DNA from: Lonicera japonica
Taxonomy: Eukaryota; Streptophyta; Magnoliopsida; Dipsacales; Caprifoliaceae
Direction: 5' to 3'
Length of the DNA: 64,000 nt
NCBI GenBank assembly: GCA_021464415.1
Contig: CM038467.1
Span: 65,725,159 to 65,789,158 of the forward strand
A program made the position numbers and the translations under genes. Within the stretch, counting starts at the first letter, position 1, and the number at the start of each line of letters is the position of its first letter. Positions 10,145-22,148 of this stretch are shown here, piece after piece. The notes beneath the pieces were generated by a model. The model saw only the letters and a program-made list of their open reading frames with translations. It did no database searches and was not told the DNA's origin.

Positions 10145-10276
10145 ATGGTTCATACATGCAGCCTTATAAAGGGTGTTCATGTGTCCAACACAACCCATCC
10201 AGAGGGAGGTGATGGAGCATTATTATCACCACCTCCGAGACCGGAAATAGCCGCTGCTGCTCAGACCAAGGAATAG
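10145..10276 (+). pseudogene. N-terminal gag remnant of the Tat-like gypsy relic
   Basis: ATG at 10145 opens a 43-codon frame starting MVHTCSLIKG and containing a Pro-rich PPPRPE stretch, ended by TAG at 10274..10276. The second gypsy element starts its gag similarly (MVQTRS at 29783), also shortly after its PBS. The frame is cut short and another LTR sequence starts at 10286. Confidence 0.45.
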
Positions 10277-10285
10277 TATGATAAG

Positions 10286-11140
10286 TGATGTGCCAAGAAA
10301 TTGGAATATTTTAGTCTATTAATTTATACTTTAAAAAGCATATATTATTACTAGCAATTGAAATTTTAGTGCTTTTCAGGTGCTAGAAAAGAATTGGAAA
10401 AGATTAAAAAAGATAGAGAAATTGAAGCAGGTGAAAGCACCTAAAGTGGTTCAATACTTCTGAATGTATAATTTTTTACTCAAACTCCAAATTATGTTAT
10501 TCTTGAGCCTATTTTAAAGATAATTTCGAGAGTTACAACTTTGCAGTTCAACACTTCTTCAAATTTAGTCATTTCAAAGTCTAAAATTGTGACTGCAAAA
10601 TTCTGCAGTTTAATAAGACGAAAATTCAACACGGTGCATTCAAATAAATGGGCCCAATCTCAATTGCAAGCAAGTTCTCTATAAAATAGACATAAAGCCA
10701 TTTAGCACTTAGCCACACAAGAAAAACCCAGCCACCAAATTAAATTAATGACAGCCCACATACCATCAATTCCAAGAAAATGGGCCCAAGCCCATTAAAA
10801 GAACCCTAAAGCAAAGCACATAATTATATAAAAGGGAGAGTTGTAGCAATTAGAGGGACAGCGAGGGCCCTTTTCCGACTTCTTTCTTTCTTTTTGTTTG
10901 AATTTTCTTTCTTTTAGCTTTAATTTATTTGAAGACGTAAAAGATTTGGAGCTTATATTTTACTACTCAATTAAATTAATGTCAAGTAAGTTTAATTTAA
11001 TTTTATTATTTCTTATTCATTATTTAATTTTATTTATCATAGCGTAAATGTGTGCTAGGGTTGGAATGAATATATTTAATTGATTATATTACACGTGTTC
11101 ATATACACCAATTCTCAGTGTATTTTTCTTATTAAGTGTT
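10286..11140 (+). repeat. LTR of the same family as the solo LTR at 18630..19928 (right end unresolved)
   Basis: It starts TGATGTGCCAAGAAATTGG, matching the minus-strand start of 18630..19928 (TGATGTACTAAGAAATTC). Co-linear similarity continues through AGAAAAGAATTGGAAAAGATT, AATACTTCTgaatGtATAA, AGTTCAACACTTcTTCAAATTTAG and, near 11080, GAATgAATATATTTAATTGATT. A TATA box (ATTATATAAAAGGGAG, about 10823-10838) fits the U3/R junction. Similarity fades after about 11140, so the end is not fixed. No ORF. Confidence 0.7.
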
Positions 11141-11770
11141 TTTGTTATTTTCCCTTAACATACTTCAACAAGGATGTATCAAACACTTAATGTAGATCCC
11201 CTTAAGAGGTTTTCACCCTCGAGACTAGTTTGTCATGGGTGCCGTATGCAAACAGGGGATGATATTTAAATTACAGATGCTGGAGATAGTTTATGTCTAT
11301 TCAAGTCATCGCCAAAGGCAGATCATATAGTACCTGGGAGACTACATCATTTAAAAAAAATTGTTAGTGGATTGCATCACAAAATTTTTTTAGACAAAAA
11401 CCTAATCCTGATACCTCCAAATTATAACTATCACATGCAACCAAAAAAGAAAAATTCTTAAAATTGTCCTTACATATATCGCGTGTGTTAATCATGTGAT
11501 ATAACCAAAATATACAAAGATAAAAAAAACTCTTACTGATAGCAATATATAGTAAATTCATAAGTTATTATTTGCGCATATTCGACTCCTTTAAATATTT
11601 AATTTTATTCCTTAAGTAAAACAAAAGATCTAAAACTTTTTTTTTGACAACTCGTTACAAGAATAGGGACAAGGGAATCGAATCGTAATGACAAACGAAT
11701 GTCAACCAACACATAAAAGACAACCACATTAACGATATTACATGGAAAAAGATGAATTCCTTAATTTGAA
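11141..11770. other. intergenic, no gene seen
   Basis: AT-rich sequence downstream of the first BAHD gene. It may contain the decayed end of the LTR that starts at 10286. I see no ORF, RNA gene or clear repeat boundary. Confidence 0.6.
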
Positions 11771-13521
11771 CTAAATGGAAATAGTTGGATTTGGGGACGC
11801 GAAAGCAAGGAAATCAGGATCGCGTTCCAAAACAGCCACTTCACGCTTATCCAGCATCACCCAAGCCTCAATTGCATCACTGGTTTGGCCATCCGTCATC
11901 ATGACAATATTCTTAAGCGACGAATCAAGATCATTTGCTCCCATTGGACTAACCCATATAGGCTTTCCCCATCCAAAATTAGTATCAAGAAGGCCTGTCT
12001 TGCACCAACTAGTAAACATGTAAGGATTCAGAGTTTTATCAGAACATATTTCCTTCAGCTCCTCTAAAGATTCACGAGTTGCCTCGTATCCTCCATTGTG
12101 CAATAGTTTTGGCGCAAAATTTTCTCTAATGTCTATAATGGATTCTCTAACTAACCGCACCAGTTCTCTCTCCACTTCAGCACCTGCAACTAAGGGCAGA
12201 GTTGGGAATTTTTTTTAAAACGTACTGACATCAAGAACTAATTTTCTAGATTATATATAACAGAAATTTAAGAGGGATAAACAAGTAATCTGCCCATCTC
12301 AAATTAATAGTCTTTTCATTGTTTTTAGGATGCGTCAAATTTATAGTATCACTTCATTTTTGGACAAGCAATGTACCAAATTAATCTCATAATAAAAATA
12401 ATTTGTATTTTCTTGACCTTTTATTAGGTTGAAAGTATCGAGTTTTTAAAACTACCAAATTCAAAATGAAACTACAAATTCAGACCACGAGAATATATTT
12501 GCCAAGATTGCACTAAATCAACAATTAGATACATTATTTTTAAGAGATACATACTAAAATAAAAATCTGCAATACCTTTGTTCGTGGTCGTGTCATGGTA
12601 GCGTGCGACTGAGTTCCAACTAATATTTCCAATGGAGAACTCCGAAAGCATCTTTGGCATCATTTGCCTCCGCAAGTTCACTGCGTGACTTAAAATTGAT
12701 GGTTGTTGAGATCCCCATACTGCTGTAGAAACTGCCATCAAGTGTTTCCATAAGAAACCCGTCACAGCTTCCACGCGTGTTGGATTAGGCACACGCTCGC
12801 TCTTTGCCTTTTCTTTTAATTTTGATATTGCAGAACCTTCAAACACGAACCTCCTCATAGTCCCTCTTCCTTCTCTCAACAATGTATTTTGTATCCCCGT
12901 CGACAACCCATCCGGCATTGGCTTTTCACTTCCTTGTGGGAATAGTGACACGACTGGGTAGATGCCAATATTTGTACTATCATACCCATTGTTAGTTGTG
13001 ATCTCGGACCAACATTTAACAAACATTGAGATTGTAGCAAAATCAATGAACAAGTGATTGAAACATACACAAATTGCCATCCCGCCACAGGCAAATTCAT
13101 TGACTTGGATCGCTAGTTGAGACGGTCGGTCGGAGAGATTGGGGCAAAATGGTGGCAGCTGTGGCATGAAATGATAGAACAACTCGATTTTTGGTTGTGG
13201 ATTTGCTAGCAAATCTACCATTTTACTACTGACGCGTGCTGTTGTGTACAATACTCCATCGTCGTTGCAGTCAATTGTGAGGTCACTGTTGACTCTACCC
13301 GCGAATGGGTAGAAAATAGTCAGGGATTTGGAGAGGGAATCCTTCAAACAATGGTGGAGATTTTGAAGGTTTTTTGTTTGATTGGGGGAATAGAAGCAAA
13401 AGAATGGTACAATGCTTGAAGGAACAAGTTTGTCAATGATAGAAATTTTGAAGGTTTTTAGGTGAGGGGGCGTTTGTGAAAATGGTTTGATGGTGTCTCT
13501 TGAAATCACTTGAACTTCCAT
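11771..13521 (-). CDS. BAHD acyltransferase (vinorine-synthase-like), two exons, with NFGWG in place of DFGWG
   Basis: Spliced CDS: exon 1 13521..12576, intron 12575..12184 (GT..AG, 392 bp, phase 1), exon 2 12183..11771; 452 residues, normal for the family. BAHD enzymes transfer acyl groups from acyl-CoA to alcohols or amines, usually in the cytosol. The catalytic motif HLFID (HxxxD) is at residues 156-160. YPFAGR at 71-76 and the C-terminal FASPNP block are also present. The structural DFGWG motif reads NFGWG (384-388). Asp there is nearly invariant, and its loss is reported to abolish activity in vinorine synthase, so function is uncertain although the frame is intact. ATG at 13521 gives the typical N-terminus MEVQVISRDTIKP. 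The closest relative in the window is 22149..23818. Substrate cannot be told from sequence. Confidence 0.92.
12184..12575 (-). other. intron of the first BAHD gene
   Basis: The donor AAAG/GTATTG ends exon 1 at 12576 and the acceptor TTGCAG/GTGCTG opens exon 2 at 12183. The intron shares ordered blocks (CAAATTTATAGT, GGACAAGCAATGTACCAAA, TTGTATTTTCTTgACC) with the intron of the second BAHD gene, so the two copies were duplicated as genomic units. The same intron position is common in this BAHD clade. Confidence 0.85.
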
Positions 13522-14140
13522 TTTATCAAAATATATATTGATTTTAACACCTTAGCTCATAGGCAATTGAGTTCTTGTACACTTTCTCTTAGGAACTTAT
13601 TGTGTATTTAAAAGCAAACATGTCATTCGTTTACTTTAATTTTTTTTTTTAACAAAATCTTTTTATTATTTATATATGTGTGCGTTTAATATATATATAT
13701 GTATGTATATATATGTGTGTATATTTTTTTTGATTTAACCATTCATATCAAAGGAATTACATGAAATCAGACATAGAATATTAGTCGCTCTAAATATACT
13801 ATGAACTACATAATTCGTTGACCAAAAAGATAAATAAAGAAGCTTTTACTTTGCGTCACCCTCCTAAGAGTCTCCCAACCGAGAGAGCAGCTTTAACTTC
13901 CTTCTGCGTCACCTGCACGAACCACCACAAACCGTACGAACCACCACCATAAGAGGTGGCCATATCACCAACCACCTACAATTAAAGGGTGGATAAACAC
14001 TTTATTACCACACACAAAGGGTGGACAACCACTTATTACCACAAGGGTGGATAAACCACTTTTATTAAGTTCGAAATCACGTTCATGGGTTTCGAACCTG
14101 TGTGTATATTTATTTAATCAAAAAAAGCACCCCATAAAAT
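13522..14140 (-). promoter_or_regulatory. 5' flank of the first BAHD gene, shared with 23819..24140 and 4337..4490
   Basis: The first ~110 bp upstream of the ATG hold blocks common to all three loci: TTTTAACACCTTaGCTCA, GCAATTGAGTTCTTGTAC, TTATTGTGTATTTAAAA. Further up are AT dinucleotide runs (13688..13722) and a ~31-bp direct repeat (AAGGGTGGATAAAC.. near 13984, 14018 and 14043). No unambiguous TATA box can be picked among the AT runs. Confidence 0.5.
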
Positions 14141-14299
14141 ACACATCAAATTCATGGTTACTTTTTCTTTTCTTTTTTTATTTGGTTCAAGGGTTACCCC
14201 ACGGAGTGTTCAGGCCAACTTTCACGCACCACAACTAATTTTCGCACGCGGTGCGTAGTTTCTGCTGGCCAAACATTATTTATGGACTATACACATCAA

Positions 14300-14440
14300 G
14301 TTCATGGTTAAGTCTTAATAATGTTGGCATTGCGGATTGTTTATTGACGATACTAATCCAACTAGATTGTTAGAGCCTGGTTAGATATTAATTGACAAAT
14401 GAATAAAGAATAAAACAATAAACAAACACACAATGCCGTG
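14300..14440. repeat. segment duplicated at 57110..57240
   Basis: Shared ordered blocks: TTGCGGATTGT, AACTAGATTG, a GACAAATGAATAAAGAATAAAaCAATAAACAAAC-like run, and an ACACAatgCCG-like end. It lies upstream of the first BAHD gene; the second copy is 43 kb away. Confidence 0.65.
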
Positions 14441-14540
14441 AATTCCCAATATTCCTATAAATATATTCTCATTTGTTTAAGTAGATAACGTGAGTTGAAT
14501 GTAATTTAATTGAGAAGATGTTATTTGGGGTGGGGAGTTT

Positions 14541-14957
14541 GTAGATGTTATCAAAAACTGGAAATGAGTCAAAAAAAAATAAAAAATCCTCCACGATGAA
14601 GTCTTTTTGGTGAAAAATCTAGTAAATATTATTGATGCAGCATGCGTGTAGGAAATTTTAATTTATTATTTATATAATTTTATTTTAAGTTTATGATTAA
14701 ACTAGTATAAATAAATTATGCCCCATATGTTGTAGATCATTCATTCTTTTAGTTTGGTAGATGTTATCAAAAACTAGAAATGGGTAAAAAAAACCTCCAC
14801 AATAAAGTCTTTTTTGTGAAAAATCTAGTAAATAATATTGATGCTGCATGCATGAACGAAATTTTAATTTATTATATATGTAATTTTATTTTAAGTTTAT
14901 GATTAAAGTAGTATAAATTATGCCCCATATGTAGTAGATCATTCAATCTATTAATAT
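14541..14957. repeat. tandem duplication, two copies of ~216 bp
   Basis: GTAGATGTTATCAAAAACT starts at 14541 and again at 14757. Both copies run through GTGAAAAATCTAGTAAAT, TATTGATGC.GCATGC, TTTATTTTAAGTTTATGATTAAA and TATGCCCCATATGT. The copies differ by small indels. No ORF. Confidence 0.85.
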
Positions 14958-15662
14958 ATCAAATATTTTGACAATTGTACATCCCTCTTTTTTTGTGGAT
15001 TCAACAAGAAGTTAGGTTGAAGACCCTGTCTTTTCCTTTTAAACCTCCTTCCATCTTCCATCAAATATTTTTCGAAAATAAGGGCTTGTTTTTTAATTTT
15101 TTATAGAGAATGCTCCCTCTATATAAATTGTTTTAAAATAACTGTTTGACCATAAATTTGCACAAAATTATGTGTAAACTTTACCATTCAAAAAATTTAA
15201 TGCAAATTAGTTTTGCATGATGTGATTTTATTTTTTAAGTAGTATATTTTATATCCTAGGCATGCAACTCTAAAACAATGTCAAATCAATTCATAGTAAT
15301 AAAGTAAAAAATAATATTGTAAAACTTAATTCTGCATAAACCAAAAAAATTATCATTTGTATTCTTATCAATAAATGAATTTAAATTTGCAACTTGTTGA
15401 AATAACTCCAAAGTATTGTCAATTAAATACTTAGACATAGTAACGATAAAACAAAGCAGCAGAATATTTTGCATGATACTATAAAAATTTATAATTTAAA
15501 AATTTACTATAAAATTAATGTTACACTAATTTTAGAATTTGATCAAATATAAGTTCTTAATTTACAAAAATATTAATCATCTTGTATAAAAAAAAGGTTT
15601 CCAGAAAACCCCCCATTTTCTAATATTCTAAATTGCTTTAACACTAATATCACCCCATTAAA

Positions 15663-15942
15663 TAAGGGTGGGGCTATTGCTACCCACCATATTTCTCCGT
15701 AACACTCCTACTTTGATTTAGTGCAATAAGACTGAGCATGAGTACATTGATTCGGTGCAATAGGGCCGAATGTGTGCACATTATTTAATGCTATTGGGCC
15801 GAGTCAATGTATTTTTTTTATTTTCAACAATAATTCGACTCTATTACACCGAGTAAATGATCATATACTAGGTCCAAATATATCGAATCAAATATAGGAA
15901 GTGTTAGAGAGAGATATGGGGTGTGACAATTGCCCCACCCTT
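15663..15942. mobile_element. ~280-bp MITE with AAGGGTGGGGC termini
   Basis: Left AAGGGTGGGGCtATTGcTAC and right end (inverted) AAGGGTGGGGCAATTGTCAC pair over about 34 bp, including CCATATcTCTC. The paralogous segment near 5630 joins CTATTAA directly to CAAATGTTAGAAATTTT, so this copy carries an insertion. TTAAA lies on both sides (15658..15662 and 15941..15945), but the exact ends are ambiguous by a few bases. Superfamily not assigned. Confidence 0.7.
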
Positions 15943-16151
15943 AAACAATGTTAGAAATTTTATGACCAAAGCTGATTTGACTATTGCAACAATAATTTAG
16001 CATGCAAACATTATTTTGTTGACATATATAATATTTCTATAATTGCTTTTGAGTTTTGACAAGTTACCCAATATAATAAGTCAGCATTAATTATACAGTG
16101 AAAATTTTCTCTTTCGTTTTAATTGGGAATTTTACATGGATATAAAAATCT

Positions 16152-16270
16152 GACATAAAAATTTGACATATCAATATGTCAATTACTCATTGGTTCAAAT
16201 AAAATAGAATATGATGTAATTCTTTAAACCAATACATAGTTACTAAATTTGATATGTCAATTTTTATGTC
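16152..16270. repeat. 119-bp fold-back (small MITE-like palindrome)
   Basis: GACATAAAAATTTGACATATC at the left is answered by GATATGTCAATTTTTATGTC at the right. Further inside, ATTGGTTcAAA pairs with TTTaAACCAAT. Almost the whole segment can fold on itself. No TSD was established. Confidence 0.55.
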
Positions 16271-16380
16271 CACCTAAAATTATTAGTTTTGACCACGTAC
16301 TTGCATTGAGCGATGCTCATATACTACTATAAAAATAATTAGTGCATTAAATTATTTATACATTACACTATAAAAATTAT

Positions 16381-18404
16381 ATTTAATTCTTCAATAATAG
16401 CACTACCTTATTAAATGCATTAAAGTAGATATTAGCTCACGTACATCTATATTTGTTTTTATATTTATATAAAAGTGAGCTAATTTGATTAAAAAAGTTG
16501 ACCAAATTTTTCGCCTAAATTATTTTGTGTAATTGCCCAAGGTAATTTGAGTATTGTGACTTTCCAAAAAAATATTCCTTGTGAATTTTACTATTAATTG
16601 TTACTGGAATATGTACAATCATGCATGAAAAATTGAATTTTAATATGACTTTTTCTTGTGAAATGGTAATTTGAGTATCAATTGTTATGCTAATTTGAGT
16701 ATTGTGGCTTTTCAAAAAAAAAAAATTTTAGTGATATATTGTTATCCGATTCTTTTTCTTTACTTTTAGTGATACGCGTTGATCTAATTTTTACAATTTT
16801 TTTGTATTTTTCATTTATTCATAAATGTTCTATAGTGTATTTATTCGTTTAGCAAATTTTTTGATTTTGGATTCTGTCTTTAAGTATTTTTTTAAAAAAA
16901 TTAAATGTTGTTCATAGTATTGTAGATTTAATTTTAGTGATTTGATGACTATTTGATTTGTTAGAGATTGTTTGCATTTCCAGTCAATGTAAATACTTTA
17001 TGGTTTTCGTTGATATTCATTGTAATTTATGTTTTACTAATGATATTCTTAAATGAAATTTTCTACCATTTTTTTCCTAAGTAGTTTTGGTTTTCCTATC
17101 TCCATCCTAAGGGATCTTTAATTTTATTTAATTTTATTTTTTTTTAAATTTCAGTATTTTTTATTTAATTTAATACATATTATTGTAAATTTAATTTATT
17201 AGTTCAGTTTGTTTTTAATTTATTGTTTCTTTTTCATTGTATTTAATTTAATGTATATGTATATATTTGAAGTGATTATGTTATGAAAAATTGTGTTATT
17301 ATTGGTGATATGATGGTTTGGAAATAAGTGAGCAGAGTGCCCTGAATTGAAAATCCCTAAACTTCTAGAGGGTAAGTAAAGTGTTTGGCCATCTAGAGCC
17401 AATGGTGTCTAGCAAGAAATCTGGACAACATTAGTAGTAGTTACTTTGTAGGACACAGCGGTACTCAGTAATGTACTTGTGAAAGGCATGTTCAATTATT
17501 TTGTATTAATGTGAAAGTATTGTTTATTTGGTAGACATTGTGCACTTGCGTACCAATATTACCCTTTTAAAGTGTATGCCGATACTTTTATTGCTAGAGA
17601 AACTCGGTTAAAAAATCAACCTTGCGTACCGATATTGATGTTTTAAAATGCATGCCGGTACGCCAGTCCTTAAAGGAACTTTATTGAGTTAACAACCAGT
17701 GTACCGATATTGCAAGTAAATCTTTTTTGTTTTAGACCAGTTCCTAAAGAAATTTTCCTTAAACGATTGATAATTCAAGCTATTATGTTTATGAACTTTG
17801 TCTCTTAGCATTACTTCATCAGGAAATAATACACAAATTTCGCAACCATGCACTCAAGTCCAAAACTCTCTACACAAAACATCCCCTATGAAGAGGGTTA
17901 GGCTAGTTCGGAGGCCTGGGGTTACCAAGTGATTAAAGTACGGATCTTCACAGTGTACAATATAGATACTCTTTTATTTAGACACCTAATTTTCATGCTA
18001 GACATCCATACTCAATTTTTGTCATTGAATGCATTAGTCTGGTTACCATGGATAGGTTTAGTTACAAATATTAGCGTAATAAAGGCGGCTATGATTCCAT
18101 ATTAACATATGAGATGGATCATATTGTTTTAAAGTTATGATAGCTTATCAGTGATCACATAAGGATTTGTAATATATATAATTGTTGCACGTTTACATGT
18201 GTAGCCCAAGTGGAAGACTATTGGAAATTTTGTGCGTACAAGTATGTTCCTCTTGTTATACTGATACGCCTAACAGAAAATTATATTGCTCTTTACCTAT
18301 GCCGGTAGTATATTACTAAATTCTGTGCATGTGAAACCATATAATTCTAATTTTTCTGTTAATGATGCAATATTTTTTCGCAAATTAAGGAACAATCAAT
18401 ATTT
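16381..18404. other. intergenic, no gene seen
   Basis: AT-rich, with several direct repeats of a GCGTACCGATATTG-like phrase (about 17550-17715). No supported ORF, RNA gene or element boundary. Confidence 0.5.
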
Positions 18405-21068
18405 CCATATAACACTTGAAATTTCAAGGGAAACCAAATACACCATCACCTCCTCACCTGAAAAACTTCAAAACCTCAATAATTGACAAACTTAACTATT
18501 CTTCCAAATCATGTTCAAGTCATATCCTTGTGTGTTCCCAATCAACATTAGAAACATCACACATCAATTAAACATTTAAAATAATTCCTCTCTCAATCCC
18601 TAACTATTTTCTACCCATCCACAGGTAGGTGTTGTGATAAATTTTAAATATTTGCAAGCGCACGAATCAGTTGATAATATACCGTGCAAGAAAGGTTGAT
18701 CCTACAGAAACTCGAACACTATATTTTATAATTATCTTGTTAATTTTTCAGTAAACTCTTAATCTAGGTAGAAAAGTTTTATGGGAATCAAACAAATAAA
18801 ATAAAACAAAGCAAATCAAATAAACTAAAGTATTGGAACTAAATTAAATAATATTAAGAAAGATAACAAATTAATGAATTGATTGACTAGGGTTTTGGAG
18901 TCATATATTTAATATCATCTTCCTCAGTATTCATGCGCGTAAACTCTATTTTTTCCGCAATAATTTGGTCTTTTGACTCTATTATTTGCGAAAAATTAAA
19001 TTATTCAAGTTCAATTAATTTATAAAATCCAATTATAATTCTTCTATAGTCAAACTAATGTATAAGGTCAAAACACTTATTATATCCGTCAAAACATAAC
19101 ATATATCAGCTCTCAACAAATCATAAGGTGAATTCAACAAAAAATAATGAGAATCCAACTTTATTTTTATCAATTAAAATAAGTATGCAATAGGAAGTAT
19201 TGTACTTAACATTAAAACATTAAATTAGTGGAGTTAATTGGCATAAACACATGAAATAGAATCAATTAAATATACTCATCCTAACTCTAGTAAAATTTTA
19301 CGCCAACATGAATCAAAATTTCAAGGTCTTCAAAGCAAAAGAAATAAAATAAAATAATTTACAGAGAAGATGAGGGTCGGCACTACGGAAAAAATTATCG
19401 TGTTGTGTGCTTGGTTGCTTCTTTTTATAGCATATATGATCTCTTCATTTAATTCGGAATTGTCTTTGAATGGGCTTGACCCATATGTTTCTTGCTTGGG
19501 TACTAGGCTTTGTGTGCTTAAATGTGAACCGGTCCATGTTGGGCCTTTAGAATTATGGTCTTAGCCCGCTGGTCATGGCTGGAGAGTGGGCTTAGATTTG
19601 GTCCCATACCTTAGTATAATAATTTTTCTCCCTTTTAAACTGCTACATTTTGCATTGCAATTTCAAACCCCGAGACGGCTAAATTTGAAAAAGTGTTGAA
19701 CTGAAAAATTGTTGCTATCGAAATTATCTTCAAATTAAGCTCAAGAATCACATGATTTGGATTTCCAAGTAAAAAGTTATGCGTATAGAAGTATTAAACC
19801 ACTTTTTATGTGTCTTTATCTGCTTTAATCTCTTTATTTTTCTCAATTTTTTTCAATTCTTTTCTAACACGCGAGAAAGCATTAAAAAAAAAAAATTAGT
19901 AATAATATATGAATTTCTTAGTACATCAGTTTGGTCAAGACAACCTCACAATTGATTACAATTGCAATAGAATTCTGTTTAGAACATCATGCATCAATTG
20001 TAAGATGGTTTACTAGTTGGTGAACCCGCAACTGAAAATTAAGTTATTTAACCAATTCGCGCCACCAATGCCACCATTTTTCCTCCATTTGGTGGATCGA
20101 CCAACCCAAATTGCCATCCAAGTCATCATATTTGATTGTGGGGGTATACCATTTATTTTGCTTCTCTCATCGTATCACTGATGTGATATGAGTGCTAGTA
20201 TTTTCCCTATGGTGTCATTTTCCCTCAGGAAAGCGAAGAGAAAATTGCAGAAGGATTGTCAGTGGCGTTTTGAGCATTGCGAAGTGGAAGATGGATTAAA
20301 AAAAGGTTTGTGTTTGATGGTTCGGCAATATCATCCTTAAATTAAGGACAAAGTGAAAAGTGAACGCGTGTCTAATCCAACTCGTGTAGAAGTTGTCTCG
20401 TGTTTCATATGGAAGCACTTGATGGCAGCTTCTTAAGTAGTGTAGGTATCCAAAAAACCATCCATGGATTCAATTATTTAGATGATTTGTGGAGACGAAT
20501 GGCACCAACAATGTTGTTGCAACTACTTTTGGGAATATTTTTTGGAAGTCAGTCGTATACTACCACAACACAACCATGGATAGTGGTAAGTTTTAGAAAT
20601 AATGTCAACTATTATTGTTTTATAATTTCTTTACCATTGCCTATCTGGGCCATCAGTTCTTTCTTTGAAATTCAAATTAAATTTTCATTTTTAATTTAGA
20701 AATATTCCTAACTCGGCCCACACTTGTAGATGCGTGAATGGAGAAACAATTGGTAAAGTTGGTGAGAGCAGCAATTGATGATATCAAAGATGAGTTTATG
20801 ACTGGACTACTAAGCTGGGGAGGATACGAGACCATTCGCAAGTCTTTAGAGGAGATGAAAGAAATATGTTTGGATGAAAATGTAAACCCCTAACACAATT
20901 ACTAGTTCATGTAAGATGGAACTCGATGAGATTGATCGATTTTGGATGAGGAAAATCTATGATAAAATAGTAGGGTTGATAACATTAGATGACAGTGAAA
21001 TGTTTCTTTTAGAATGTGATCCTGAGTTCCTTACTTTCGCTTCCCTATATCCACCTATTTCATTTTAG
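18405..21068 (+). pseudogene. BAHD acyltransferase pseudogene, exon 1 interrupted by a solo LTR
   Basis: Third BAHD copy, opposite in strand to the intact ones. The N-terminal part lies at 18405..18629, where ordered matches to the intact genes include TTCAAAACCTCAATAATTGAC and the final FYPSTGR. The start codon is not preserved. The gene then breaks at a 1299-bp LTR (18630..19928) and resumes at 19934 with NLTIDY, continuing through LVNPQLKI, DRPTQIAIQV, a shifted HRITD (HxxxD), RFVFDGSAI, NPTRVEVVSCFIWKHLMAAS and an intron. Exon 2 starts near 20735 (MEKQLVKLVRAAI), has several stops near 20890-20960 and a damaged DFGWG region, and ends at TAG 21066..21068 after FLTFASLYPPISF. Multiple frameshifts make it non-functional. 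Confidence 0.88.
18630..19928 (-). mobile_element. solo LTR (1299 bp) inserted in the BAHD pseudogene
   Basis: Minus strand starts TGATGTACTAAGAAATTC at 19928 and ends TTTATCACAACA at 18630, so TG..CA termini are present. Flanking 5-mers GTAGG (18625..18629) and GTTTG (19929..19933) are a possible decayed TSD (3 of 5 match). BAHD coding similarity stops exactly at one edge and resumes at the other. A minus-strand TATA-like GCTATAAAAAGAAGC lies near 19420. Same family as 10286..11140. No internal genes, so it is a solo LTR left by LTR-LTR recombination. Confidence 0.85.
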
Positions 21069-22148
21069 TCCATGGTATGCGCTTATTATTTCGCGTAAAT
21101 GCATGGTTAATCTTGTCTTTGAGCTTGCTTTGCATAGAAATATGGTGTTTGTCTTTTTAATTCCTTTGTTCATTTGTACTTGTGGTGGCAAAACTTATTA
21201 GAAACCATCAAATTTAAATGGGGCATGACATGTCATCTCTCCCTACTTATAGATTTAGATACCATTAGTTATGCGGATATTCATTTGTACTTTTCTTTTC
21301 GTAATCGTCTCTATTTGATTTGGTTTGTTGAGCTTTTGTGGGCTAGTATATAAAGCCACTGGGCAGGTTTTTGTTTTCGCTTAGCAATTATTTTAGGGAG
21401 GTCAGGTCTATATCCCCTCCCTTTTCTTTGTATGCCACCGGATATGTACTTTTCATACTCATTCTTTTTCTCAATATTTATAAAATAACGTTCTAACTCC
21501 TTGGATTTTCAGTGACTTCAGCTTAATTGGTTAGAGCAAGCTTCCCTAAGATAACGTTCTACCCTCTTGGATTTATAATTTGGACCGCGTCCCTAATAGT
21601 CTCTTGGTTTTAAACAACGAGCACGAATAAATAAATGCATTATAGATTGATAATTATTATAGAAATTATGAAAGTATCACTATAAATCATTTTTGAGCAC
21701 TGTGTTACTGTAAAGTTGTATTGTTAATTAAGGGCGATAAGGTGATATAGCCAAATTATAATATGAAGGAACCGGATTAGGATATGCATATTATGCATAT
21801 AATAAGAGTACATTTTATAACATATCACTAATTAGATTGGTTATTATTTGTAGATTTGACACCTACTAAGACAAAAGGACAGGACCACAGCCAGAATCTT
21901 TTTTATTTTTTGCGGGGGGTGGGTTTGTCAAAATTGCTAAAATAGATATACTATAAAAATTTATGGGAGGAATAAAGGGGAAGAATTGACCCCCTTGCTC
22001 TAACGAAGCGCCGCCTCTGCAAAATTGGGAATGGAATCAAATGCCAATGAGAAACACATAGTAAACCCAAGACACAAACAAATAAATAACAATATGAAGC
22101 TCAAACACTACGATTTACATCGAAAAAAGATGAACTCCATGATTGTGA
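21069..22148. other. intergenic, no gene seen
   Basis: AT-rich spacer between the BAHD pseudogene and the second BAHD gene. A tRNA A-box-like stretch near 21525-21555 lacks a B box. The 61-codon frame near 21016 is the tail of the pseudogene and spacer. Confidence 0.55.

Larger units (their letters stand above)
15243..16380. repeat. BAHD distal flank, paralogous to 4703..6120
   Basis: Co-linear with 4703..6120 (see that entry). It lacks the 540-bp MITE of that copy and instead carries its own insert at 15663..15942. Ends with TTAGTGCATTAAATTATTTATACATTACAC near 16340-16370. Confidence 0.65.

Noticed and set aside
20400..20699. 99-codon frame as an independent gene
   Set aside because: It is part of the frameshifted BAHD pseudogene and its intron.
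21525..21555. A-box-like GCTTAATTGGTTAGAGC
   Set aside because: No B box or acceptor stem follows; not a tRNA gene.
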